DNA from: Rhodospirillaceae bacterium
Lineage (GTDB): Bacteria > Pseudomonadota > Alphaproteobacteria > UBA8366 > GCA-2717185
Reading direction: 5' to 3'
Assembly: GCA_018660965.1 (NCBI GenBank)
Contig: JABJJH010000140.1
Span: forward strand, 1-10,588
DNA length: 10,588 nt
The number at the start of each line of letters is the position of its first letter. Positions within the stretch are counted from its first letter, which is position 1. The notes under the pieces were generated by a model, which did not search any database, was not told where the DNA came from, and worked only from the letters and a program-made list of their open reading frames with translations. Below, piece by piece: positions 1-6,054 of the stretch. The translations under genes and the position numbers were made by a program.

Positions 1-1
1 C

Positions 2-244
2 GATGAATTACTGGATTGGGTCAAGGCGAACGCGGAAACGACCTATCATCCTGTCGGCACCTGCAAGATGGGGTCCGATCCGATGGCGGTAGTGGACGAC
101 AATTTGAAGGTGCGCGGGCTTCAGGGTCTGCGTGTCGCCGACGCCTCCATCATGCCGACCCTGACATCGGGAAATACGAATGCGCCGTCCATCATGATTG
201 GCGAAAAGGCTTCCGCCATGGTGTTGGAAAGCGTTGCCGCGTAA
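2..244 (+). CDS. GMC family FAD-dependent oxidoreductase, C-terminal end (5' truncated)
   Basis: Only the last 80 codons are present; the gene enters from the left edge in the frame starting at base 2 and ends with TAA at 242-244. The visible part is the C-terminal substrate-side domain of the glucose-methanol-choline oxidoreductases. It contains the block TYHPVGTCKMG, whose His is the family's catalytic base region, followed by VRGLQGLRVADASIMPT and SGNTNAPSIMIGEKA, which carries the second active-site residue (Asn) and packs on the FAD. These flavoenzymes oxidise alcohols such as choline, polyethylene glycol or sugar alcohols to aldehydes or acids. The substrate cannot be told from the tail; the HPVGTCKMG form resembles choline/alcohol dehydrogenases. 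The next gene starts 33 bases later on the same strand, so the two probably share a transcript and possibly a pathway. The N-terminal FAD-binding motif lies outside the window. Confidence 0.92.
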   Translation, partial: DELLDWVKANAETTYHPVGTCKMGSDPMAVVDDNLKVRGLQGLRVADASIMPTLTSGNTNAPSIMIGEKASAMVLESVAA

Positions 245-277
245 AACGGCGCCAGAAAACGCATCAGGAGCCAAACC

Positions 278-1441
278 ATGAAAATCACAAAGGTGACCCC
301 CATTCACGCGGGGCAATTTTTGTTTGTCCGTATCGAAACGGATTCCGGCCTGCATGGCGTGGGCGAGGGTGGCTCCTGGGGGCAGATCGAAGCGGCGGTG
401 GCCGCCGTCGCCAAGTTCGCGACCTATCTGGAAGGCGAGGACCCGTTCCCCATCGAACATCATTGGAACGTGATGCACCGCTTTTCGTATTTCCAGGGGC
501 ACGCCATTAATGCGGCGATATCGGCTATCGACATCGCCTTATGGGATATCAAGGGCAAGGCCCTGGGCGTGCCGGTTTATGAATTGCTGGGCGGCCCCAT
601 TCGGGATCGCGCGCGGGTGTACGGCCATGTCTACGAAAAGAACATCGACGCGTTGCTCGCCGAATTGAAGCGGAAGAAGGATCGCGGCTTCACCGCCGTC
701 GGGCACATCAATCCGTTCCTTGATGAAGGCGAGGACCAGATCTATTTCAAGTCCCATATCGGCAAAATGCGCGAGGCCATCGACAATGTCCGGCGCATGC
801 GGGAGGTCGCGGGCGACGATATGGATTTGTGTATCGAAATACACCGCCGTCTGACCCCGGCTGAAGCCGTTGTGTTCGCGCGCGGCATTGAAGAATTCCA
901 TCCAATGTTCCTGGAAGATCCGATGCGCTACGAGGACGCGGACGCCATGGCGCGCATCGCCGATAAAATTCATATCCCCATCGCAACGGGGGAGCGGTTC
1001 TCGACGATTTATGAATTTCAGGCGCTCTTTACCCGAAACGCCGTGGAATATGCCCGCGTCGATGTGTGCTTGTGCGGGGGCATCACCGGCAGTCGCAAGG
1101 TCGCCGCCATGGCGGAAGCGCACAATATCATGGTGGTGCCGCACAACCCGCTGTCGCCGGTTGGCCTTGTCGCGTGTCTGCAACTCGATGCGGCCATTCC
1201 CAACTTCGCGATTCAGGAATACAGCACCGGTTTCGAGGCCGGGGTGATGAAGTCGGTCGATAAGCACCTGGGCCATGACGTGGTTGATGACGCGCCGGTC
1301 CCCGTCGACGGGTTCGTGACCATTCCCACCCGCCCTGGCATTGGGATCGATCTGGTGGACGATCCGGCGGCGATCCGGCCGCCCCTGAGCAAACCGGTTC
1401 TCATGCGCATGCATGCGGACGGGTCGCCGGTCGATCAGTAA
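278..1441 (+). CDS. Mandelate racemase/muconate lactonizing enzyme family protein (putative sugar-acid dehydratase)
   Basis: A 387-residue enolase-superfamily protein of normal full length. The N-terminal capping domain spans about residues 1-115 and includes IKGKALGVPVYELLGG at 91-106. The TIM barrel carries the expected active site: metal ligands at E187 (CIEIH), E213 (FLEDP) and E239 (ATGER), a catalytic His at 189 two residues after the first ligand, and a second His at 289 (VPHNPLSPVG) with D263 in VDVCLCGGIT. The two-His layout is that of the galactonate/mannonate dehydratase side of the family, which removes water from aldonic acids to give 2-keto-3-deoxy acids; the exact substrate is not deducible. 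The first metal ligand is normally Asp, and here it is Glu. The start is well supported by an AGGAG at 266-270, 7 bases before the ATG. Its stop overlaps the convergent downstream gene by 7 bp. It is probably cotranscribed with the upstream GMC oxidoreductase. Confidence 0.92.
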   Translation: MKITKVTPIHAGQFLFVRIETDSGLHGVGEGGSWGQIEAAVAAVAKFATYLEGEDPFPIEHHWNVMHRFSYFQGHAINAAISAIDIALWDIKGKALGVPVYELLGGPIRDRARVYGHVYEKNIDALLAELKRKKDRGFTAVGHINPFLDEGEDQIYFKSHIGKMREAIDNVRRMREVAGDDMDLCIEIHRRLTPAEAVVFARGIEEFHPMFLEDPMRYEDADAMARIADKIHIPIATGERFSTIYEFQALFTRNAVEYARVDVCLCGGITGSRKVAAMAEAHNIMVVPHNPLSPVGLVACLQLDAAIPNFAIQEYSTGFEAGVMKSVDKHLGHDVVDDAPVPVDGFVTIPTRPGIGIDLVDDPAAIRPPLSKPVLMRMHADGSPVDQ

Positions 1442-2247
1442 GCGCTAAGTTGCGTCAGGCGGTCGGCCCAGCCTTCACCCGCGAGCCACGGCGCCAGGTT
1501 TTCCGCGCTGGGCGCTTCGCCGTCCACCGCGACCTTGGTGCGCCAGGCCAGACACAACATGCACGAAATGACCGGCGGGCCACTCTTCCCGGCGACGTCC
1601 GCGATGGGCGCCAGTGTCGGCATGCCGGTGCCCAACAGCACGATTGCGTCCAGGGCTGGTGCGTCCAGGGCTGGTACGCCCAGGGCGGGGGCGTCCAGGG
1701 GTTTCTCGCGCAACGGAGCCATGGCGTTGCGCGCCGAGTCGCCGGTCAGGCTGTAAATGGGATGAAACGCGCCCTCCTCGCCAACCGCCTTGACGCAATC
1801 TTGAACCGTGAAGCCTCGACTTTCCCAATAGCCGATGCTGGCCGCCGTTAAATCGTCCGGATAGGGCGACACCAGGCCGATGGTCACCGCGCCGAGCGCC
1901 CGCAGGGCGTCGGTGACCGCCAGCGCCGACATGATGAGCGGATATCCCCGTTCCGCTTCGACCCGTTTGACCAGTGCGTCTTCAGCATCCTTGCCCGCGA
2001 CATAGGACGCGCCTGTGCAGCAATACGCGACCGCCGATAACGGCGCGACGCCGAACTGGTCGAGATAGGAGTCCGTGCCCGGCCAATAATCCCGCATGCG
2101 CTGCATCAACGAGGTGGCCGGACTTGTGATGCGAGCGTTCAGGACCGCGTACCCGGGCGGCCAGAGTATGGCGAATTCCGGTTCGACGGTGGTGTTGGCT
2201 TGCGGCGTTAACGCGCCAACCAATCCGCGAGGGGCATATTCAAGCAT
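1435..2247 (-). CDS. Asp/Glu racemase superfamily protein, maleate cis-trans isomerase/arylmalonate decarboxylase type
   Basis: The protein opens with LEYAPRGLVGALTPQANTT, typical of the maleate isomerase-like branch of the Asp/Glu racemase superfamily. Counting from the ATG at 2247 (270 residues), the first cysteine motif is CCTGAS at 76-81. The second half has LLGTGMPTLAPI and then VISCMLCLAW, with cysteines near 229 and 232 where the family's second catalytic Cys or its replacement lies. These cofactor-free enzymes use one or two Cys to racemise, isomerise or decarboxylate dicarboxylic acids; the substrate is unknown here. A GTG at 2277 would add ten residues (MKTPFSSKAA), but the ATG at 2247 has GAAGG at good spacing and begins where family homology begins. 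Residues about 184-201 are a PALDA-rich repeat encoded by a 15-bp tandem repeat, probably a surface loop insertion. It is convergent with, and overlaps, the enolase-superfamily gene. Confidence 0.85.
   Translation of the reverse strand: MLEYAPRGLVGALTPQANTTVEPEFAILWPPGYAVLNARITSPATSLMQRMRDYWPGTDSYLDQFGVAPLSAVAYCCTGASYVAGKDAEDALVKRVEAERGYPLIMSALAVTDALRALGAVTIGLVSPYPDDLTAASIGYWESRGFTVQDCVKAVGEEGAFHPIYSLTGDSARNAMAPLREKPLDAPALGVPALDAPALDAIVLLGTGMPTLAPIADVAGKSGPPVISCMLCLAWRTKVAVDGEAPSAENLAPWLAGEGWADRLTQLSAY
1646..1705. repeat. 15-bp tandem repeat inside the racemase-like gene, four units
   Basis: Four adjacent 15-bp units lie at 1646-1660, 1661-1675, 1676-1690 and 1691-1705. The first two are identical (GCGTCCAGGGCTGGT), the third differs at several bases and the fourth diverges in its last third. 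The unit is a multiple of three, so the minus-strand gene stays open and encodes a repeated Pro-Ala-Leu-Asp-Ala type pentapeptide. The graded decay suggests local slippage duplication followed by drift. Confidence 0.9.
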
Positions 2248-2292
2248 GGCGGCCTTCGACGAAAATGGAGTCTTCACGAGTCTTTAACAGTG

Positions 2293-2309
2293 TTCCTTGA
2301 TATAAGGAA
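2293..2309. promoter_or_regulatory. Candidate operator: 17-bp inverted repeat between divergent genes
   Basis: TTCCTT-GATAT-AAGGAA forms perfect 6-bp arms around a 5-base AT-rich centre. It sits in the short spacer between the start of the racemase-like gene (minus strand) and the small plus-strand gene whose likely ATG is at 2356. That is where a shared dimeric repressor or activator site for two divergent promoters would be expected. No regulator gene is adjacent, and I see no convincing -35/-10 pair to anchor it. The operator role is inference from symmetry and position only. Confidence 0.4.
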
Positions 2310-2355
2310 GTCGGGCGCACCCGGCGTCCGTCTATTTACTCAAGGTTCACGCGTT

Positions 2356-2748
2356 ATGGAATGGCCAAAACTTCCCAATGGGTCCGTCGATTGGATGACC
2401 GTGTTCCAGGCCCCCAATGTGGGGTTCATTCCCTTGATAGAGCAATCGGACACGTGTGAAAAACTGCATGCGTGCTTTCTCCTGATTATCGATTCGCTGT
2501 TTACCCGAACCGGCGATGCGGATGTTCGCCGCACCTATCATGAAACCGCTGCCGACCTTTTCGCGGGCGCCGCCGACGAACAGGCGTTATCGGGGCAGAA
2601 GGTGAAGCTCCGCATGGTGATGATGCGCGTGATGAACGACCGCACGAAGCGGGCGCACGATCATATTGAAGCGAAGGCGAAAGAAATCGCGGCGTCAGGC
2701 GATGCGCGGGTCATCGATCAGAATCCCACCGCCGCCCTGAATGTATAG
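2356..2748 (+). CDS. Hypothetical protein, about 130 residues
   Basis: I do not recognise a named family. The product begins MEWPKLPNGSVDWMTVFQAP, continues with VGFIPLIEQSDTCEKLHACF and a probably helical central part (LLIIDSLFTRTGD), and ends in a charged region rich in Met, Arg and Lys (KLRMVMMRVMNDRTKRAHDH). There is no signal peptide, transmembrane segment or obvious metal motif, so it is likely a small soluble cytoplasmic protein, mostly helical by eye. The frame is open from a GTG at 2290, which would give 152 residues. That start lies within the divergent promoter region and on top of an inverted repeat, has no ribosome site, and its extra 22 residues look non-coding. The ATG at 2356 has AAGG about 10 bases upstream. 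Coding-like codon bias and an intact frame support a real gene. Confidence 0.65.
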   Translation: MEWPKLPNGSVDWMTVFQAPNVGFIPLIEQSDTCEKLHACFLLIIDSLFTRTGDADVRRTYHETAADLFAGAADEQALSGQKVKLRMVMMRVMNDRTKRAHDHIEAKAKEIAASGDARVIDQNPTAALNV

Positions 2749-2782
2749 ATCGGCGAATGTGTAGTTCGGCGCGGCATTTACG

Positions 2783-2823
2783 CGCAAGGTTGTTGCGTCC
2801 GTCGGCCTTGGCGTGCAAATTGC
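2783..2823. promoter_or_regulatory. Paired GCAA/TTGC inverted repeats upstream of the valine operon (candidate operator)
   Basis: Two short inverted repeats with the same half-site lie 47-87 bases before the acyl-CoA dehydrogenase start: CGCAA-GGTTG-TTGCG at 2783-2797 and GCAA-A-TTGC at 2815-2823. They occupy the only spacer in front of the three-gene operon, where a repressor responding to branched-chain acyl-CoA intermediates would bind. No -35/-10 pair is clear enough to call. The operator role is inference. Confidence 0.35.
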
Positions 2824-2869
2824 GCTTTGGTTTTGGGGTGACTGCGGAGAAATTCGCGGATCGTAAGGA

Positions 2870-4018
2870 ATGTCGTTACTCGACGGTCGATTGAGCGAGG
2901 AGCAGCGCGCGTTTCAGGATAGCGCGCGTACCTTTGCGGCGGAATGCATGGCGCCGTTCGCGGCCCATTGGGATGCGGATCGCATCTTCCCGGTGGACGC
3001 CCTGCGTAGTGGCGCGGCGCTGGGGTTCGCCGGCGTCTATGTCCGTGAAAAATTCGGCGGCTCGAACCTGTCGCGCGCCGATGCGGCGGTAATTTTCGAA
3101 GAACTCGCCGCCGGTTGCGTTTCCACGGCGGCGTATATGTCCATCCACAACATGGCGAGTTGGATGATCGACGCGTTTGGCGACGACCGCCAGCGCGCGG
3201 CATGGCTGCCGAAGTTGATGACGATGGAGCATTTCGCAAGCTATTGCCTGACCGAAGCGGGCTCCGGCTCCGACGCCGCGTCCCTGGCCACGACCGCCAG
3301 ACGCGATGGCGACGACTACGTGCTGAATGGGTCGAAGGCGTTCATATCTGGCGGCTCGGTAAGCGATATCTATGTCTGCATGGTGCGCACAGGCGACGAC
3401 TCGCCCGCCGGAATTTCCTGTGTGGTGGTTGAAAAGGATACCTCCGGCCTTAGTTTCGGCGCGCAGGAAACCAAGCTGGGGTGGAACAGCCAGCCGACCG
3501 CCGCCGTTATTTTCGAGGACTGCCGCATCCCCGTCGCGAACCGGATTGGCGGCGAGGGGGATGGCTTCAAGATCGCCATGAAAGGCCTGGACGGCGGGCG
3601 GGTGAATATTTCGGCGTGTTCCCTTGGCGGCGCGCGCGCCTGTCTGGACGCCGCCCGGGCGCACATGCTGGACCGCAAGCAGTTCGGGAAACGGCTGGCG
3701 GATTTCCAGGCGCTGCAATTCAAATTGGCCGACATGGCCACCGAACTGGAAGCGGCGCGGTTGATGGCGCATCACGCCGCCCGCGCGCTCGATGACGGTG
3801 ATGCGGACGCGACGATGTATTGCGCGATGGCGAAACGCTTCGCCACCGACGCCGGGTTCAAGATATGCAATGATGCGCTACAATTGCATGGCGGTTATGG
3901 ATATCTGCGCGATTATCCGATTGAGCGGTGTTTGCGGGATGTACGAGTGCATCAAATTCTAGAGGGAACCAATGAGATCATGCGGGTGATCATTTCCCGG
4001 AAATTGTTGGACCAATGA
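2870..4018 (+). CDS. Acyl-CoA dehydrogenase, probably isobutyryl-CoA dehydrogenase
   Basis: A 382-residue protein of standard acyl-CoA dehydrogenase length. An N-terminal helical domain (LSEEQRAFQDSARTFAAE near 8-25) is followed by family signature 1 at 126-138 (CLTEAGSGSDAAS, flavin binding), the middle beta domain, and signature 2 at 338-357 (QLHGGYGYLRDYPIERCLRD). The catalytic base is E365 in ILEGTNEIMR. The enzyme dehydrogenates a short branched acyl-CoA, passing electrons through FAD to electron-transfer flavoprotein. The isobutyryl-CoA assignment (methacrylyl-CoA product, valine breakdown) rests mainly on the next two genes, the hydrolase and dehydrogenase of the same pathway. A short/branched-chain or 2-methylbutyryl-CoA preference is possible. 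Its stop overlaps the next start as ATGA, indicating translational coupling. The start has a purine-rich TAAGGA almost touching the ATG, which is closer than usual, so the exact start is less sure than the gene. Confidence 0.93.
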   Translation: MSLLDGRLSEEQRAFQDSARTFAAECMAPFAAHWDADRIFPVDALRSGAALGFAGVYVREKFGGSNLSRADAAVIFEELAAGCVSTAAYMSIHNMASWMIDAFGDDRQRAAWLPKLMTMEHFASYCLTEAGSGSDAASLATTARRDGDDYVLNGSKAFISGGSVSDIYVCMVRTGDDSPAGISCVVVEKDTSGLSFGAQETKLGWNSQPTAAVIFEDCRIPVANRIGGEGDGFKIAMKGLDGGRVNISACSLGGARACLDAARAHMLDRKQFGKRLADFQALQFKLADMATELEAARLMAHHAARALDDGDADATMYCAMAKRFATDAGFKICNDALQLHGGYGYLRDYPIERCLRDVRVHQILEGTNEIMRVIISRKLLDQ

Positions 4019-5070
4019 CGGAAGCTGAAGTCTTATTCGATGTGGAGTCCGGCGTCGCCGTGGTGACGTTGAACCGTCCTGCGGCGATGAATGCGCTGAC
4101 ATTGCCGATGATTGACGCCCTGATTGGCAAACTGGGCGATTGGGCGGCGGACGACTCGATCACGGCGGTTGTCGTGCGGGGCGCGGGCGACCGGGCGTTT
4201 TGCGCCGGCGGCGATATCCGCGCCCTGTATGACGCTCGTGAAACATCCCCCAACGGCCACCCATCGCTGACCGAGATTTTTTTTCGCGCCGAGTATCGGC
4301 TCGATCACCTGATCTATCATTATCCTAAACCCTATATCGCGTTGATGGATGGCGTCGTCATGGGCGGCGGTGTCGGCGTTTCGGTGCATGGCGACCATCG
4401 GGTCGTGTGCGAAAAGACGGTCTTCGCGATGCCGGAAACAGGCATTGGCCTGTTTCCCGATGTCGGCGCGTCGTATTTTCTGCCGCGCCTGCCGGGCCAA
4501 CTCGGCATGTTCCTGGGGCTGACGGGGCATCGATTACGGGCGGCGGATTGCGTCTATGCGGGTATTGGCGATCATTATATCCCCGTGGATCACCATGACG
4601 ACGTCATCGCCGCGTTGCGCGCCGGACGCGATATCGCCGCGACGCTGGTCGGGTTGAGCGAGGATGCCGGTCCGCCGCCGTTGCGGACGCGCCGCGACTT
4701 GATCGACCGCTGCTTCAGCGCGGAGTCAGTGATTGAAATCGAGCGGGCGCTGGAACACGAGGACGACGCCGTGGCGGCGGAAATTCTCGCGGTGCTGCGG
4801 ACCAAATCGCCAGTCAGCCGCATGATCGCCTACCGGCAGCTTCGCGCCGGGGCGACGATGGACTTCGACGCCTGCATGAAAATGGAGTATCGATTGAGCC
4901 AGCAAGTCATGGCGGGCCATGATTTTTATGAAGGCGTTCGCGCGTTGATTATCGACAAGGATAACAAACCGAATTGGCGCCCCGGCGCGCTGCCGGACGT
5001 CACCACGGATATGGTCGCGGGATATTTCGCATCGCCGCCATCGGGAGACCTTACGTTCGAGACATCATAG
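4015..5070 (+). CDS. 3-hydroxyisobutyryl-CoA hydrolase (enoyl-CoA hydratase/isomerase family)
   Basis: The 351-residue crotonase-fold protein has the length and motifs of HIBCH-type hydrolases rather than ordinary 260-residue hydratases. The N-terminal part shows VVTLNRPAAMNAL (16-28), the first oxyanion-hole segment FCAGGDIRALYD (62-73), the second glycine-rich segment MGGGVGVSVHG (116-126), and the HIBCH signature MPETGIGLFPDVGASYFLPR. Its E141 and D149 match the catalytic acids of the hydrolase family. It cleaves 3-hydroxyisobutyryl-CoA to free 3-hydroxyisobutyrate and CoA, the committed release step of valine degradation that also limits toxic methacrylyl-CoA. The ATG overlaps the stop of the preceding dehydrogenase by four bases. 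The following gene uses the product directly. The main alternative is a general enoyl-CoA hydratase annotation, which the length and the PETGIGLFPDVG block argue against. Confidence 0.93.
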   Translation: MTEAEVLFDVESGVAVVTLNRPAAMNALTLPMIDALIGKLGDWAADDSITAVVVRGAGDRAFCAGGDIRALYDARETSPNGHPSLTEIFFRAEYRLDHLIYHYPKPYIALMDGVVMGGGVGVSVHGDHRVVCEKTVFAMPETGIGLFPDVGASYFLPRLPGQLGMFLGLTGHRLRAADCVYAGIGDHYIPVDHHDDVIAALRAGRDIAATLVGLSEDAGPPPLRTRRDLIDRCFSAESVIEIERALEHEDDAVAAEILAVLRTKSPVSRMIAYRQLRAGATMDFDACMKMEYRLSQQVMAGHDFYEGVRALIIDKDNKPNWRPGALPDVTTDMVAGYFASPPSGDLTFETS

Positions 5071-5089
5071 GAATCGAGGAACAAAGACA

Positions 5090-5974
5090 ATGACGACAAT
5101 TGGGACGACAATTGGATTTATCGGGCTGGGCAACATGGGGGCGCCCATGGTGAAGAATCTGCTGGCGGCGGGACACACGGTGAAAGCCTACGACATCGTG
5201 CCGGAACTATTGGACGCCACCCAGGCGACCAAGGCGGACTCCGCCGCCGACGCGGTTAAAGGCGCCGCGATGGTGATCACGATGTTGCCGGCGGGGGCGC
5301 ATGTCCGCAGCGTCTATATGGAGTCCGTGCTGGACAACGCCGAATCCGACGCCTTGCTTATCGATTGTTCGACGATTGACGTTGATACCGCGCGCGCCAT
5401 GGCGGCGGCGGCGGCGGAACGGGGATTGGACATGCTGGACGCACCGGTGTCCGGCGGCGTTGGCGGATCGGAGGCCGGGACCCTGACGTTTATGGTCGGC
5501 GGACCGGACCGGGCGTTCGAAAAAGGCAAACCGGTTCTTGAGGCGATGGGGAAGACCATCGTTCATACGGGAGGCAGCGGCAACGGTCAGGTCGCAAAAA
5601 TTTGCAACAACATGATTCTTGGCGCTACGATGATCGCGGTTGGCGAAGGATTTGTCATGGCGGAAAATTTGGGGCTGGATAAACAAAAGCTTTTCGACAT
5701 CGTCTCGACCTCATCGGGATCGTGTTTCGCGGTGACCTCGCATTGCCCGGTGCCCGGCCCGGTTCCGGACTCGGCGGCGAACCGGAACTTCGAAGCCGGG
5801 TTCACGGCGGCGATGATGTTGAAGGATTTGAAACTGGCGCAGGCGGCGGCGCAAACCGCGAACACGGCCACCCCGATGGGCGCGGCGGCGGCGGCCATGT
5901 TTGGACTGTTCTGCGGAGCGGGGAACGAAAAACTGGATTATTCCGGAATAATTAATATGATTCGCGGGAAATAG
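5090..5974 (+). CDS. mmsB: 3-hydroxyisobutyrate dehydrogenase
   Basis: A 294-residue member of the beta-hydroxyacid dehydrogenase family. The Rossmann NAD-binding motif is at the very start (GFIGLGNMGAPMVKNLLAAG, residues 9-28). DCSTIDVDT at 92-100 and DAPVSGGVGGSEAGTLTFMV at 117-136 form the substrate and active-site strands. The catalytic lysine is K170 in GNGQVAKICNNMILG. The helical C-terminal domain includes the HCPVPGPVPDSAANRNF segment characteristic of HIBADH rather than tartronate semialdehyde reductase. It oxidises 3-hydroxyisobutyrate to methylmalonate semialdehyde with NAD. Nineteen bases separate it from the hydrolase gene, with a GAGGA about 10 bases before the ATG, so it is the third gene of the operon. 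The next enzyme, methylmalonate-semialdehyde dehydrogenase, is not in the window. No strong hairpin terminator follows; AT-rich sequence begins immediately. Confidence 0.95.
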   Translation: MTTIGTTIGFIGLGNMGAPMVKNLLAAGHTVKAYDIVPELLDATQATKADSAADAVKGAAMVITMLPAGAHVRSVYMESVLDNAESDALLIDCSTIDVDTARAMAAAAAERGLDMLDAPVSGGVGGSEAGTLTFMVGGPDRAFEKGKPVLEAMGKTIVHTGGSGNGQVAKICNNMILGATMIAVGEGFVMAENLGLDKQKLFDIVSTSSGSCFAVTSHCPVPGPVPDSAANRNFEAGFTAAMMLKDLKLAQAAAQTANTATPMGAAAAAMFGLFCGAGNEKLDYSGIINMIRGK

Positions 5975-5980
5975 AAAAAA

Positions 5981-6011
5981 TATTGCAATAAAAATAGAAA
6001 CTAGATAATAT
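5981..6011 (+). promoter_or_regulatory. Candidate promoter with overlapping palindromic operator for the marR-like gene
   Basis: TATTGCAATA at 5981-5990 is a perfect 10-bp palindrome. Its centre supplies a -35-like TTGCAA at 5983-5988, followed after 17 bases by a -10-like TAATAT at 6006-6011; each matches the sigma-70 consensus at four of six positions. A dimer bound to the palindrome would block the -35, which fits autorepression by the MarR-type product encoded 44 bases downstream. This is inferred from symmetry and spacing; the surrounding sequence is AT-rich, so chance matches are a real risk. Confidence 0.35.
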
Positions 6012-6054
6012 GAAGCATGGTTTTTAATGAAAATAACAAAAGGATGCGTTAAAA

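Noticed and set aside
16..510. Long plus-strand open frame overlapping the GMC tail and the enolase-superfamily gene
   Set aside because: It is out of frame with two clear protein families in the same DNA, has no family-like sequence, and is an artefact of GC-rich codon bias.
539..1414. 291-codon minus-strand open frame opposite the enolase-superfamily gene
   Set aside because: It is rich in Arg, His and Gly with no recognisable motif, and lies exactly antisense to a gene with complete catalytic residues.
1646..1705. Short repeats considered as a CRISPR array
   Set aside because: The units are adjacent with no spacers and lie within a coding frame; this is a coding tandem repeat.
2876..3775. 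299-codon minus-strand open frame opposite the acyl-CoA dehydrogenase
   Set aside because: It is a shadow of a well-supported gene; its composition is not protein-like and it has no ribosome site of note.
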